The notes under the pieces: model-generated | Database searches by the model: none | What the model saw: only the letters and a program-made list of their open reading frames with translations | Told to the model about the DNA's origin: nothing | Shown: positions 8,229-16,741 of the stretch, piece by piece | How positions within the stretch are numbered: position 1 is the first letter of the stretch | How the letters are laid out: the number at the start of each line of letters is the position of its first letter | Position numbers and translations under genes: made by a program | Assembly: GCA_035296325.1 (NCBI GenBank) | Contig: DATHBD010000011.1 | Location: forward strand, 1 to 27,549 | Source of the DNA: DATHBD01 sp035296325 | GTDB lineage: Bacteria; Actinomycetota; Actinomycetes; Mycobacteriales; Micromonosporaceae | Direction: 5' to 3' | DNA: 27,549 bases

Positions 8229-9592
8229 CGAGACCGGGTCGCTGGCTCTGCTGTGCTGCGGCACTGTCCACCGCAGCCGGAGCGCTCGCGGGCTGGCGGC
8301 CAATGCTGCTGGGTGTCCTGTCCGCAGCTGCCGTGCTCACCTGGGGACTGTTGGCGGTCGACCGGCTCAACTACGTGCTGCTCGCTGTGCTGGTCTTCGT
8401 CCCCGTCACCGTCAACCCCGGTTACCCCATCAGCCCGGTGTGGATGGTGCTGCTGGCAGGTACGGCGATCGCGCTGCTCGGGCGCCTGGCCCGGCTGGAC
8501 CCCCATGCACCGGTGGCCTCAATCGGACTGGTGGCGTTCGTGCTGCCGGTGACCTGCGTATTCGCCGCCATGGTGCGGTGGAGCGGGCTGCGTGATCTCG
8601 TGATCGGCGTGCTGCCGTTCGGCTGCTACGCCATGATCGCCTGGCACCTGGTGGATGAGGGGCGTCGCGCCCCGGCCACGTTCGTCCGCCTGGCGCGGAC
8701 GCTCGCGTGGGCTGGGCTGCCAGTGGCCGCACTGGCGATCTACCAGCGGGCCACCGGCTCGTGGCCGATACTCGACGACTTCGCCACCAGTAACGCGTAC
8801 ACCTCGACCGCGGCAGCGGGCCGGTCGGCTGGCACGATGGGGCATCCGATCATCTACGGCACGTACTGCATGGTGGCGGTATGCATCGCGGTGACCCTGC
8901 GGGGCCGACTCTGGCAGGTGCCGTTCGCGGCCGGTGCGGTGGGGCTACTGCTGTCCGGATCGCGCAGCGCATGGATCGGCACGGCGGCAGCGTTGGTGGT
9001 GTGGTACTTCGCGCAGCCACGGAAGGTGACGAAGCGCGGGATTCAACTCGTCATGTCTGGCGCCGTGGTCGCTGTCGTGCTGCTCGTGACCTCCCCGCCG
9101 CCGGTGCGCGACCTGATCGACATGGTACGAGGCCGCCTTTCCAACGTCACCGGTTCAAGTTCGGCCGCGGCTCGTTTCGAACGATCGGCGCAGGCGTGGT
9201 CCGGGGTGTCGGACAGCCTTGTCGGCCTGCTGTTCGGGCAGGGTCCGGAGGCGCACGTCCGGTTCTTTCAACAGATCGGCGTCGCCGATGGACTCGCTCA
9301 GACGTTCGACAACAGTTACCTGACGCTGTGGTATGACTTCGGTGCGCTGACGCTGCTCGCATTCGCGGCCGTCCTGGTCGCCACGCTCGTCCGAGGCAGC
9401 TCCCTTACGGCTCGGATCCTCATCGTCGGGTTCGCGATACAGATCTGGTTCTTCGACTTCTACCTCTGGCCGAGCGCCGCTGCGGCGTTGTTGCTGGCCG
9501 TCGCGCTGGAGCCCGCCACGTCGAGCGCGGCACGTCAGACGTACCATGCTGGGACGTCACCGGAACCGGTGCTCGCGGCGCCGTCCAGATGA
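8225..9592 (+). CDS. Wzy-like polymerase / O-antigen ligase family membrane protein
   Basis: A 455-residue membrane protein with about ten hydrophobic helices. It has a large extracytoplasmic loop between roughly residues 295 and 370 that holds GRLSNVTGSSSAAARFERS and LFGQGPEAHVRFF, the usual place for the periplasmic loop of Wzy_C/ligase proteins. The upstream motif LLSGSRSAWIG is also typical of this family. It should polymerise flipped repeat units outside the membrane. An in-frame start exists at 8201, but the ATG at 8225, which overlaps the preceding stop as ATGA, fits the operon pattern. Polymerase and ligase cannot be separated by sequence alone. Its place between glycosyltransferases and a Wzz-like protein favours polymerase. 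Confidence 0.82.
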   Translation: MTRPGRWLCCAAALSTAAGALAGWRPMLLGVLSAAAVLTWGLLAVDRLNYVLLAVLVFVPVTVNPGYPISPVWMVLLAGTAIALLGRLARLDPHAPVASIGLVAFVLPVTCVFAAMVRWSGLRDLVIGVLPFGCYAMIAWHLVDEGRRAPATFVRLARTLAWAGLPVAALAIYQRATGSWPILDDFATSNAYTSTAAAGRSAGTMGHPIIYGTYCMVAVCIAVTLRGRLWQVPFAAGAVGLLLSGSRSAWIGTAAALVVWYFAQPRKVTKRGIQLVMSGAVVAVVLLVTSPPPVRDLIDMVRGRLSNVTGSSSAAARFERSAQAWSGVSDSLVGLLFGQGPEAHVRFFQQIGVADGLAQTFDNSYLTLWYDFGALTLLAFAAVLVATLVRGSSLTARILIVGFAIQIWFFDFYLWPSAAAALLLAVALEPATSSAARQTYHAGTSPEPVLAAPSR

Positions 9593-9653
9593 CGGAGGCT
9601 CACGAGCCGGTTCCGTTCGGCGCTCGGCGGCCCGGACAGCAGGTGAGGATCAG

Positions 9654-11090
9654 GTGAAGTTGCCACGCCAGCTCACGCCCGGCGGGGTTGCTGTGCCTGG
9701 GATCGCCACCTCGACCAACCGCGCTGTGCGTCGATGGTCGCAAATGTCGTTGAGCCAGCACGCCACGGCGCTCCGCACCTATCGGTTCAGCATCATCCTG
9801 CTCGTCCTGCTGAGCGGGGCCGGTGCCGCCCTGGCAACCGCACTACAGACACCGGTATACCGGGCCAGTACCCAGCTGTTCTTCGCGCCCAATTTCGAGA
9901 GCGTCGACATCCGCCGACTCAATGAGGGCGGGAACTACATCCTGCAACGGGTACGGTCCTATGCCCAGGTGGCCGACAGTCCGGAGATCGCCGCGGCAGT
10001 GATCGAGCGGCTCGATCTGCCATACGGACCGGAGCGGCTCACTGATAATGTGACCGTCTCGGGACGGGCCAGCACCGCCGTCCTCGACATCGAGGTCCGT
10101 GACTCATCGGCCACCCGCGCCCGGGACATCGCCAATGCGATCGCCGACGAGTTCCCCGCTTTCATCGATCGCCTCGAAAGGCCGACCGGCCTCGACAGAT
10201 CACCGGTCAAAGTCTCGGTAGTCCGTCGGGCGACCACTCCGTCCGGACCGGAATCCCCGCGGCCGCTCCTCGGTATCGGCCTCGGCCTCGTTTGCGGGCT
10301 GGCGATCGGCGCGGTGGCGGCGGTCGCCCGGTACGCGATGGACGAGACCCTGGCAGACGGCAACCAGGCCGCCGAGTTTGCCGACACGGTCCTTGTCGGA
10401 GTCGTGGCGGACCGGGTCGCCCAACGAGTCCCAGCCATCGCCCAGAGGCAAACCGAGGACCTCCGACAATTGAGGACGAACCTGCTCCTCCGAGCGGCGG
10501 GTAAGAACGTGGCAAGTGTCGCGGTCACCGGCTCGGTGGCAGGCGACGGCACCACCGCAGTGGCTGCGGACCTGGCGACCGCATTCGCACGCGCCGGACA
10601 AACCGTCGTGCTGATCGATGCCGACCTGCGCAATCCCGGCCTCAGCCCGATGCGTGCCGGACCCGGCTCCATCGGGCTGGCAAACGTGCTCCGCAGGGAG
10701 GCATCGGTGTCGGACGCCATGCGCCAATGGCAACCCGACCTGCCGCTCTATCTGCTGCCGGCAGGCTCTGCAGCGGAGGGCTCTATCGAGCAGCTACTGC
10801 GGCAGCCCGAACTTGCGGCCCTCATGGAGTCCTTCCGGCAGGACGGCGTCTTCGTGGTGATCGATGTACCGCCGCTGCTGACTGATGCGGAGGCCATCCG
10901 GGTGATCTGCACCGCTGACGCCACAGTGCTGGTACATCGCCTCAAATCCACCCCTGCCGACAAGTTGGCGACCGCGGCACAGGTGATGCGTGCGGCTCGG
11001 GTCAACCTCCTCGGGCTGGTCGCCGTCCAGGGCCCGGCGGGACCCGTCCACACCCATCGTGGTGTTTACTCCCGCGCCGGTGACCGCTAA
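9654..11090 (+). CDS. Wzz/BY-kinase-like chain-length regulator with altered Walker A
   Basis: A fusion of a Wzz-type membrane domain and a cytosolic P-loop (CpsD/CapB-like) domain, 478 residues from the GTG at 9654. That start follows GTGAGG, and residues encoded before it look non-coding. Membrane helix 1 lies around FSIILLVLLSGAGAALATAL and helix 2 at about 204-226, flanking the extracytoplasmic Wzz region. The nucleotide-binding domain has Walker A' (VVLIDADLRNP, Asp322 and 324) and Walker B (VFVVIDVPP, Asp404). Walker A reads TGSVAGDGTTAVAADLA, with Thr300 where the family has the invariant Lys. The C-terminus has a single Tyr instead of a tyrosine cluster. It probably controls chain length and export; kinase activity is doubtful. 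Confidence 0.85.
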   Translation: MKLPRQLTPGGVAVPGIATSTNRAVRRWSQMSLSQHATALRTYRFSIILLVLLSGAGAALATALQTPVYRASTQLFFAPNFESVDIRRLNEGGNYILQRVRSYAQVADSPEIAAAVIERLDLPYGPERLTDNVTVSGRASTAVLDIEVRDSSATRARDIANAIADEFPAFIDRLERPTGLDRSPVKVSVVRRATTPSGPESPRPLLGIGLGLVCGLAIGAVAAVARYAMDETLADGNQAAEFADTVLVGVVADRVAQRVPAIAQRQTEDLRQLRTNLLLRAAGKNVASVAVTGSVAGDGTTAVAADLATAFARAGQTVVLIDADLRNPGLSPMRAGPGSIGLANVLRREASVSDAMRQWQPDLPLYLLPAGSAAEGSIEQLLRQPELAALMESFRQDGVFVVIDVPPLLTDAEAIRVICTADATVLVHRLKSTPADKLATAAQVMRAARVNLLGLVAVQGPAGPVHTHRGVYSRAGDR

Positions 11091-11161
11091 CGTCTCCGAC
11101 GCGGGGGTGGTAGAGGTGTGCCTGGCTGTCGGGGTCTGGTGCTTTCGCGTAGGTTACATTG

Positions 11162-12433
11162 ATGAGCGATAGCGTCTCGTTGCTGCTCCGTCGCGCTTGC
11201 TTCGGTCCGACAGCGCCGGAACTCGCCAAGGCGACGCGGGTGGGATATGCGGCGACGGTGGCAAACCTGGTGGCGCCCGCCGGCCCGGACCGCGGCGCCG
11301 GAGCGGCGCCCACGCCGAATATCGGCCGTGACCCCTTCGACGACCTGGCGACTCCGACGGCCGAGCAGCGCATGGCCGCGGAGGCGTTGCGTGCCGAGCA
11401 GTCCGAGACGATCCTGCGCTGGTGGTTGGACCGGCTCACCGTCGCCGACCACCAGACTCATGAGAAGCTCCACTTCTTCTGGCATGGGCACTGGGCCACA
11501 TCGATGCGCAAGGTCGGTAGCCCGCAGTTCATGCTCGCTCAGCATTTGAAGATCCGCAGTTCCCCGGAACTCACCGCGATGGCCCGCAAGATGGTGACCG
11601 ATCCGGCGTTGGTCAGCTGGCTGGACGGGCAGACGAACACGAGCCAGGCACCAAACGAGAATCTGGGCAGAGAATTGATGGAGCTATTTCTTCTCGGCAT
11701 CGGGAACTACACCGAACAGGACGTGAAGGAAGCGGGTCGGGCCCTTACCGGCTGGAAGATCGATCTCGGCGTCCCAGAGACGGCCATCTTCTTCTCGAAG
11801 GATCACGACGGCGGCGCGAAGACCGTGTTGGGAACGACCGCCAAGTTCGACGCTAACACCTTGGTCGATCACCTGGTGAAGCAGCCGAGCTGTGCCCGCT
11901 TCATCGCCTCTCGCTTGTGGTTCCGGTACGCCTCGTCGACTGCGTCGATCCCCGAGTCGACACGCGAGAAGATGGTTGCTGCCTTTCCGGTCGCCATATC
12001 GATGCTGCGGGTACTGTTCGAGGACGAGGAGTTCCGCTCCGGGCGCCATGAAATGGTGAAGCAGCCGGTTGAGTGGCTGGTCGGCGCGATGCGGCAGCTG
12101 AAAATCCGGCCGGCGAATCTCTCCAAGCCGGCGTTCCGAAAAATCCTCCAAGGGTTGAACGGGCTTGGGCAGGTTCCGTTCGCCCCACCCAGCGTGGGGG
12201 GATGGCCGAGTGGCACCGCGTGGTTGACCTCGGCGGCGGCACAGATCCGGCTGGACGTGGCCGGGACGATTGCCGAACAGGCGCACGTCGAACGACTCAC
12301 GGCGGAGGAGTTGGCGCATACCTTGTGCCTGCAGACCTGGACCGATCGGACGTACTCTGCATTGAAGGACGTGACGAACCCAGGGCATCTGTTGTTGCTC
12401 GGGCTGTGCAGCCCAGAATACTTGGTCAACTGA
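11162..12433 (+). CDS. DUF1800 family protein
   Basis: Recognised as DUF1800 by the N-terminal LLRRACFGPT motif and the signature NENLGRELMELFLLGIGNY followed by ALTGW. At 423 residues it is near the usual length. No signal peptide is visible. The ATG at 11162 follows a weak TAGG; a TTG directly before it is in frame but less likely. The gene lies 71 bases after the Wzz-like gene on the same strand and one base before the DUF1501 gene. DUF1800 and DUF1501 proteins are often neighbours in bacteria, and their biochemical role is not established. Here they may be the last genes of the polysaccharide operon, as no clear terminator separates them from it. Confidence 0.85.
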   Translation: MSDSVSLLLRRACFGPTAPELAKATRVGYAATVANLVAPAGPDRGAGAAPTPNIGRDPFDDLATPTAEQRMAAEALRAEQSETILRWWLDRLTVADHQTHEKLHFFWHGHWATSMRKVGSPQFMLAQHLKIRSSPELTAMARKMVTDPALVSWLDGQTNTSQAPNENLGRELMELFLLGIGNYTEQDVKEAGRALTGWKIDLGVPETAIFFSKDHDGGAKTVLGTTAKFDANTLVDHLVKQPSCARFIASRLWFRYASSTASIPESTREKMVAAFPVAISMLRVLFEDEEFRSGRHEMVKQPVEWLVGAMRQLKIRPANLSKPAFRKILQGLNGLGQVPFAPPSVGGWPSGTAWLTSAAAQIRLDVAGTIAEQAHVERLTAEELAHTLCLQTWTDRTYSALKDVTNPGHLLLLGLCSPEYLVN

Positions 12434-12434
12434 C

Positions 12435-13694
12435 GTGGATTCCCTGACCCGACGCAAGTTCCTCCGGGCCTCCGGCGTCTTCGGCGGTGCGGCCCTGGCG
12501 GTAGGGGCCGGCGGCCTGGGGCTCGCGGAACTGCTCGCCACCGCGGACCAGTCGGCCGAGCGGGACGACGGCACAACGGACCCGCTCGTCGTCGTCACGT
12601 TGTACGGGGGCAACGACGGGCTCAACACGGTGGTGCCGTACCAGGATCCGGCATACCACGCGTCCCGACCGGAGCTGGCCTACCCGGCTGAGGCAGTTCT
12701 TCCGCTGGACAGTTCGCTCGGCCTCAACCCGGCCATGAAGGGGTTGAAGCGGGTGTGGGACGACAAGCGAATGGCCGTACTGCTCGGGGTGGGCTACCCG
12801 CGCCCGGACCGGAGCCACTTCCGATCGATGGACATCTGGCAGACGGCGTCGCCGGAGGTACCGATCCGGACGGGGTGGGTCGGCCGGTGGTTGGACGGGA
12901 CTCGAGCTACGCCGGAAACCGCGGTCAGCTTCGAGTCGGTGGTGCCGCCGCTGCTTGCCGGCGAGACCCGCGCGGGAGCGTCCGTTACGGTCGACTCGCT
13001 ACGCCTGCCGCCCGGCGTCACCTCAGAGGTGATCTCGGCACTCGGGAAGCCGCAGCGCGGAGAGGCGGAACTACAGGCACGCGCCGCGACGGCAATGCAC
13101 GACTTCCTACAGGTCGACAGGCTCGTCCGCGAGGCACAGGAGGCTCAGAGCCCACCGGAGGTCGAGCAGTTGACGTACGTGCCGGCGACCGGCACCGGAG
13201 GCGATAACTCGTTGGCCGCGCAGCTGATGCTCGTCAATCGGTGCGTTGAGGCCGGTGTGCCAACCCGGGTCTACTCGGTGAGTCTCGGCGGTTTCGACAC
13301 CCACGCGGTTGAGCGGGCGGCTCAGGAGCGCCTGCTCACTCAGCTCGACCAGGCACTGACCGGATTCCTGGACCGGCTCGCCCGAACCGCGCGAGGGCGT
13401 CGGGTGTCCGTCGTCGTGTACAGCGAATTCGGCCGTCGCGTCCGCGCGAACGCTTCCGAGGGCACCGACCACGGGACCGCGGGGCCGGTTCTGGTCCTAG
13501 GCTCCCGCGTGGCGGGGGGCTTCTACGGCGAGCAGCCGAGCCTGACCGACTTGGACAACGGCGACCTCAAGGCATCGATGGACTTCCGCGATGTCATCGG
13601 CACGCTCCTCGCTTCGGTGTTACAGGCGGATCCCACCCGGTACATCCCCGGGTACCAGCCGAAGCTGCTGCCCCTCTTCGCTGCCGGTCGCTAG
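12435..13694 (+). CDS. DUF1501 family protein exported by the Tat pathway
   Basis: The N-terminus holds a twin-arginine signal, LTRRKFLRASG, followed by a hydrophobic Ala/Gly stretch ending near residue 35, so the folded protein is probably exported. DUF1501 motifs are VVVTLYGGNDGLNTVVP near the start, HFRSMDIWQTA, LGGFDTH, VVYSEFGRRV, and GTDHGTAGPVLVLG near the C-terminus. The conserved Asp, His and Asn residues suggest a sulfatase/alkaline-phosphatase-like metal site, which is family knowledge and not proven. The GTG start is one base after the DUF1800 stop, so the two are coupled. Their common pairing suggests a shared extracytoplasmic function, here next to polysaccharide assembly. Confidence 0.88.
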   Translation: MDSLTRRKFLRASGVFGGAALAVGAGGLGLAELLATADQSAERDDGTTDPLVVVTLYGGNDGLNTVVPYQDPAYHASRPELAYPAEAVLPLDSSLGLNPAMKGLKRVWDDKRMAVLLGVGYPRPDRSHFRSMDIWQTASPEVPIRTGWVGRWLDGTRATPETAVSFESVVPPLLAGETRAGASVTVDSLRLPPGVTSEVISALGKPQRGEAELQARAATAMHDFLQVDRLVREAQEAQSPPEVEQLTYVPATGTGGDNSLAAQLMLVNRCVEAGVPTRVYSVSLGGFDTHAVERAAQERLLTQLDQALTGFLDRLARTARGRRVSVVVYSEFGRRVRANASEGTDHGTAGPVLVLGSRVAGGFYGEQPSLTDLDNGDLKASMDFRDVIGTLLASVLQADPTRYIPGYQPKLLPLFAAGR

Positions 13695-13713
13695 CGCGCT
13701 CCTACGGCGCGTT
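13693..13713 (+). terminator. Weak hairpin at the end of the polysaccharide operon
   Basis: AGCGCGC (13693-13699) can pair with GCGCGTT (13707-13713), a 7-bp stem with one G-T pair and a 7-base loop, followed by a short T/G run. It overlaps the DUF1501 stop and lies in the 52-base gap between converging genes. It is a candidate terminator only. Confidence 0.3.
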
Positions 13714-13746
13714 TGCTGACCAGGAGTTGTCCCGCGGCGGACCGGG

Positions 13747-15348
13747 CTATCCGTCGGACTGCCCTGGCGATCGTTCCAGGTTTGGCCAGTGCGGGTCGTC
13801 AGGCCACGTCTCGACATCGGGCCACGCCGGCTCGCCGGTCCCGGTGGCGGGCGGTCGACCCGCGTGTGTCTGCCCGGATGCGTCCGCCGGCCCAGCGCCA
13901 TCCGCCACCGGCAGAGCCGGGGATCGCCCGTACGCTGGATCGGTCACCGCGGTCGAGGTCAGATCCGGTTCGGGCCCGATCCACGGCGCATGGTCGGGTT
14001 CGTACGACGGCGCAGCTAACACCGGAGGGCCGGCCACCGGAGGGCCGGACACCGGAGGGCCGGACACCTGTCGGAACGGGTACCCCGCATGCGGAGGGGT
14101 TAGAGCGGCCGCCAGTTCCCGGCTCCTGGCGCGGCGCCGGAGCAGTATGACGACGACGGCGCAGAGCCCAACCACCAGTGCACCGCCCAGCGCCCCGAGC
14201 AGGGCGGTGAGCCAGACCGGCGGGCTTGAGGAGGAGCCACCGTTGATCTTCTCCCGGTCGACGGCGTACTGCCGGTATGTCCCTGCGCTCAGGTTGGTGG
14301 GCACCTCCCGGGCAACCTGCGCCAGCTCAGTTTCGGCCTCCGAGTACCGGCCGGCGAAGTATGCGTCGAGCCCGCGGCGATAGAGCCGGTCGGATGGACC
14401 TAGCGTGTTCTCGACCTTCGCCGCGTCCAGCAACGCGGTGATCGTGGGCACCTGAGCGACCGCCCGGTTCGCCTTGTCGGGCAGACCTTGATCGCCTTCC
14501 AGCATGCCGACGATCCGGCCACCGGTGTCGACCGCCATCCCGCCGTGTGAGTACAGGCCGACGTCCCCGTTGATCCGGTACAACGGTGCGGAACCTCGAT
14601 TGGTGACCCCGGTGATCTGAACGGACTTGGATTGCGCGGTGTAGGCACCGGTCCGATGATCCGCATCGCTGGTGCCGTATCCGATGACCAGCACCGAAGA
14701 GCCCGTAGCCACGGTCGCCGACGGGCTAACCTCCACCGCGGGCAGGTTGTTCTGGGACAGCTTGACGATTGCCATGTTTCCCTCGTCACCACCACGCACC
14801 AGCTCGACCTCGGCTGGAATCGCGGGTCGTTCGCTCAGGTTTCCGGTGGCCACGTTGAGCTGGCCGTACAGCTTCGCTTCCGGCGGCGCGGTCGCGTCGA
14901 TGCCGGTGAACACAGTGGTCTTGAGGTTGGTCCGGACGTATTCGTCAAGGCTCTTGGGATCGAGGCTCTTTTCGACGATCAGCGTCCGACCCAACGACAG
15001 GAGAGCGTGCTGGCGAGCAGTGTCCGCCGCGGGTTTGACGCAGAGCCCATTGGTGAGCGCATATCCCGCCGAGTTGACCACGAAGCCGCTGCACCGTCGG
15101 TTGAAGGTCACCGGACTCGACCGCAGCGGAAGATTGGTTTTCTTGTCGCGGAGATACCCAGTGAAGATCGTCTCTAGATAGACCAACGACGGCGAAGCGA
15201 CCGCCAGGGCGCGCTCATCCAAGCCGTAAGCCGGTGCGCCGAACGCTGGAGGGGGTGCCACGGAGATCGTCGCAAAGACAGCGAGCAGACCCGGGAGCCA
15301 GCTTATCCACGCGCCGAGTCGACGCGTGGAAGAGCGGCAAACGGTCAT
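13747..15348 (-). CDS. Membrane-anchored trypsin-like protein lacking its catalytic triad
   Basis: A 533-residue exported protein. It has a signal peptide (residues about 1-38, ending near AFGAPA), a trypsin/HtrA-like domain (about 50-300), a TPR-like helical pair (321-350, LYRRGLDAYFAGRYSEAE), one membrane helix (about 379-402), and a Pro/Gly-rich cytosolic tail of 120 residues with three GPPV repeats. The fold is recognisable, but each triad position is replaced: LTNGLCV has Leu102 in place of His (next to the conserved Cys), GNMAIVKL has Asn191 for Asp, and YSHGGM has His268 where GDSGGP has Ser. It is therefore probably a sensor, scaffold or binding protein, not a protease. The ATG follows GGAG at good spacing. 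It converges on the DUF1501 gene. Confidence 0.8.
   Translation of the reverse strand: MTVCRSSTRRLGAWISWLPGLLAVFATISVAPPPAFGAPAYGLDERALAVASPSLVYLETIFTGYLRDKKTNLPLRSSPVTFNRRCSGFVVNSAGYALTNGLCVKPAADTARQHALLSLGRTLIVEKSLDPKSLDEYVRTNLKTTVFTGIDATAPPEAKLYGQLNVATGNLSERPAIPAEVELVRGGDEGNMAIVKLSQNNLPAVEVSPSATVATGSSVLVIGYGTSDADHRTGAYTAQSKSVQITGVTNRGSAPLYRINGDVGLYSHGGMAVDTGGRIVGMLEGDQGLPDKANRAVAQVPTITALLDAAKVENTLGPSDRLYRRGLDAYFAGRYSEAETELAQVAREVPTNLSAGTYRQYAVDREKINGGSSSSPPVWLTALLGALGGALVVGLCAVVVILLRRRARSRELAAALTPPHAGYPFRQVSGPPVSGPPVAGPPVLAAPSYEPDHAPWIGPEPDLTSTAVTDPAYGRSPALPVADGAGPADASGQTHAGRPPATGTGEPAWPDVETWPDDPHWPNLERSPGQSDG
14020..14064 (-). repeat. Three tandem 15-bp units encoding GPPV repeats
   Basis: Three copies of CACCGGAGGGCCGG[C/A] lie head to tail and encode three five-residue Pro-rich units (GPPV plus Ser or Ala) in the tail of the trypsin-like protein. 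The near-identical units suggest recent expansion by slippage. Confidence 0.85.
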
Positions 15349-15393
15349 TTCGGACTCCGCGGACGAGCTCGGTTATCGATGCGGTGCGGGGTG

Positions 15394-15399
15394 ATTGTA
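15394..15399 (-). promoter_or_regulatory. Candidate -10 element for the trypsin-like gene
   Basis: On the reverse strand the hexamer reads TACAAT, five of six matches to the consensus, and would place transcription start some 40 bases before the ATG at 15348. No good -35 lies at the right distance, so support is modest. Confidence 0.3.
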
Positions 15400-15496
15400 G
15401 TACGGGATTGCACCCACCCTTTCCGGTCAGCGACGGGCGACACTGCGCTGACCGTGTCACCGGGCCGCGTCAACGCCGCCTCCGCCCCGGGGCGCC

Positions 15497-15658
15497 GGCA
15501 CGCTGGAAAACGCCGGATCGGCCGACGTCTACCGCATCACCGTCCCGCCCGGCGGCAACCGGCTCGGCATCGACATCGGCGCCTGCCCGGCCACCACCGC
15601 ACCCGCGCGGCTGCACTGGAAGCTGCGCACCAGCACCGGCGTCACGTTCGCCTGCGGT
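15497..15658 (+). pseudogene. Fragment of a PPC-like extracellular beta-domain
   Basis: About 54 codons read GTLENAGSADVYRITVPPGG and onwards to TGVTFACG, with no start and no stop. The pattern (acidic N-terminus, DVYRITVPPGG, a GACP segment, then a WKLRT strand) resembles bacterial pre-peptidase C-terminal (PPC) type domains of secreted proteins. The similarity stops abruptly at about 15658, where unrelated coding sequence on the opposite strand begins. No parent gene is nearby. The assignment is by pattern only. Confidence 0.4.
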
Positions 15659-15679
15659 TTGTGCGGCGGCCAACCGCCT

Positions 15680-15850
15680 CCACGGAGGACCGTCAAGCGG
15701 ATCGTCCTCCAACCGGGTGAGCGCATGGGTCGCGTCGGCGTCCTTGGTGAATCTCGCGCGGACCGCGCCGAGCAACGACGAAACGCCGGCCTTCGCCAAC
15801 TTGCCGCCGAGCCCTTCGGCGAGCCCGCCAGAGAGCAGGCTCGCCGCCAC
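15680..15850 (-). pseudogene. N-terminal fragment of an uncharacterised protein
   Basis: From a GTG at 15850 the reverse strand encodes MAASLLSGGLAEGLGGKLAK followed by a charged helical stretch ending near DDPLDGPPW. Such Ala/Gly-rich helical N-termini precede NACHT/NB-ARC or effector modules in many actinobacterial proteins, which is an inference. After about 15680 the frame continues only as antisense of the PPC-like fragment, so the gene is truncated there. The open frame extends a few codons upstream of the GTG, and the true start is not certain. Confidence 0.35.
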
Positions 15851-16083
15851 GGTGCCAATCGATACCGGGTCCTCGCTGCGCCCAACCCCCGCCCGCCACC
15901 GTCCACAACAGTCGATTCATTGCACACCGTACTGCGTCATCCTCGCTCATGGTAGGCGGCCGATCACACCGCTGGCGGCGCTGCCTGTTCCCTGCCGGGC
16001 TCGACCTGTCGACGACGGAGCGCGGCCGGTCGTGGCGCGTGCCGCCTTGGCAGCCCACCGCGCCGGGCAGCTCAGTCGACGGG

Positions 16084-16404
16084 TTACTTCGGGCGTGGCC
16101 CGTACTTGGCTTCGAGTCGGGCTCGCTCCTTGTCGAAGTGAACGATTCGGTTTTCGCCGCGCTGGAGATCTTCGGCGTCGATCACTCCGATTCTGACGGA
16201 GCTGAGTGGGTTGAGTTGCTCTGCCAGATCAGCCGGAGCGATTCATCGATGATCGGCTCGAACGCGGTGCCAGCCTTGACTTTCACGTCGACACTGGCGC
16301 TCTCCGGTGCCGTCAGGTTGTTCTGGTAGCCGGCTTCGGCCTCCACCACGTCGGGGCGTTTGGCCAATGTTGCTTGGATGTCCTGGGTGACGATGTCCAT
16401 GGCC
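16084..16404 (-). pseudogene. Uncharacterised small protein, 5' truncated and frameshifted
   Basis: Reverse-strand codons read DIVTQDIQATLAKRPDVVEA and continue to EPIIDESLRLIWQS. One frame then ends at 16182, while the other continues from about 16215 as LNPLSSVRIGVIDAED to KERARLEAKYGPRPK and a stop at 16084. The joined protein resembles a family of small actinobacterial proteins that end in a similar YGPRP motif and have no known function. The 5' end is lost at about 16404, where a serine-recombinase fragment on the other strand begins. Frameshift plus truncation make it a pseudogene. Confidence 0.55.
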
Positions 16405-16665
16405 GTGGCCAACACCAACGAGGGACTGGCCGCTGCACGCGCCCGCGGGCAGCGCCTCGGCCGCCCGATGGCGATGACTCCGGAGAAACTCGCCTACGCC
16501 CGCCAACTGCTCGCCGAACCGGACCGCTCGATCAGCGCCATCGCCAAACTGGTCGGCGTGTCCCGCAGCACCCTCTACAAGACACTCCCCGAACTGGCCC
16601 CACCCCAGCTCCCCCAGCAGCGCCTCACGGCGGAGATCGCCGCACTGCCCGCCGGCCCGCGGTAG
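16405..16665 (+). pseudogene. C-terminal fragment of a serine recombinase (resolvase/invertase)
   Basis: The frame reads VANTNEGLAAARARGQRLGR, the end of the long helix that follows the catalytic domain. It then gives MTPEKLAYARQLLAEP and a helix-turn-helix AIAKLVGVSRSTLYKTLPEL, the DNA-binding domain of Tn3-type resolvases. The catalytic Ser domain (about 125 residues) is missing. An ATG at 16360 keeps the frame open, but its first residues are antisense of the neighbouring fragment. A hairpin follows the stop. It is a transposon relic. Confidence 0.75.
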
Positions 16666-16673
16666 GTACTCTG

Positions 16674-16702
16674 GTGGCCAGGAAGCGTAGCTACCTGGCC
16701 AC
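16674..16702 (+). terminator. Hairpin after the recombinase fragment
   Basis: GTGGCCAGG (16674-16682) pairs with CCTGGCCAC (16694-16702). Inside, AGC can pair with GCT across an A-A mismatch around GTA. The total stem is about 12 bp, with no strong T-run. It is probably the transcription terminator of the original recombinase gene, though a transposon-end or recombination-site role is also possible. Confidence 0.5.
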
Positions 16703-16741
16703 AGTCCGCTTATAGCCCTCCTTGCGACCATCAGGCATTTA

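Noticed and set aside
11684..12628. Reverse-strand frame of 314 codons opposite DUF1800/DUF1501
   Set aside because: The composition is that of a shadow; the forward frames carry signature motifs of both families.
15234..16196. Forward frame of 320 codons in the fragment mosaic
   Set aside because: Arg/Pro-rich, crosses at least three unrelated fragments and has no domain likeness.
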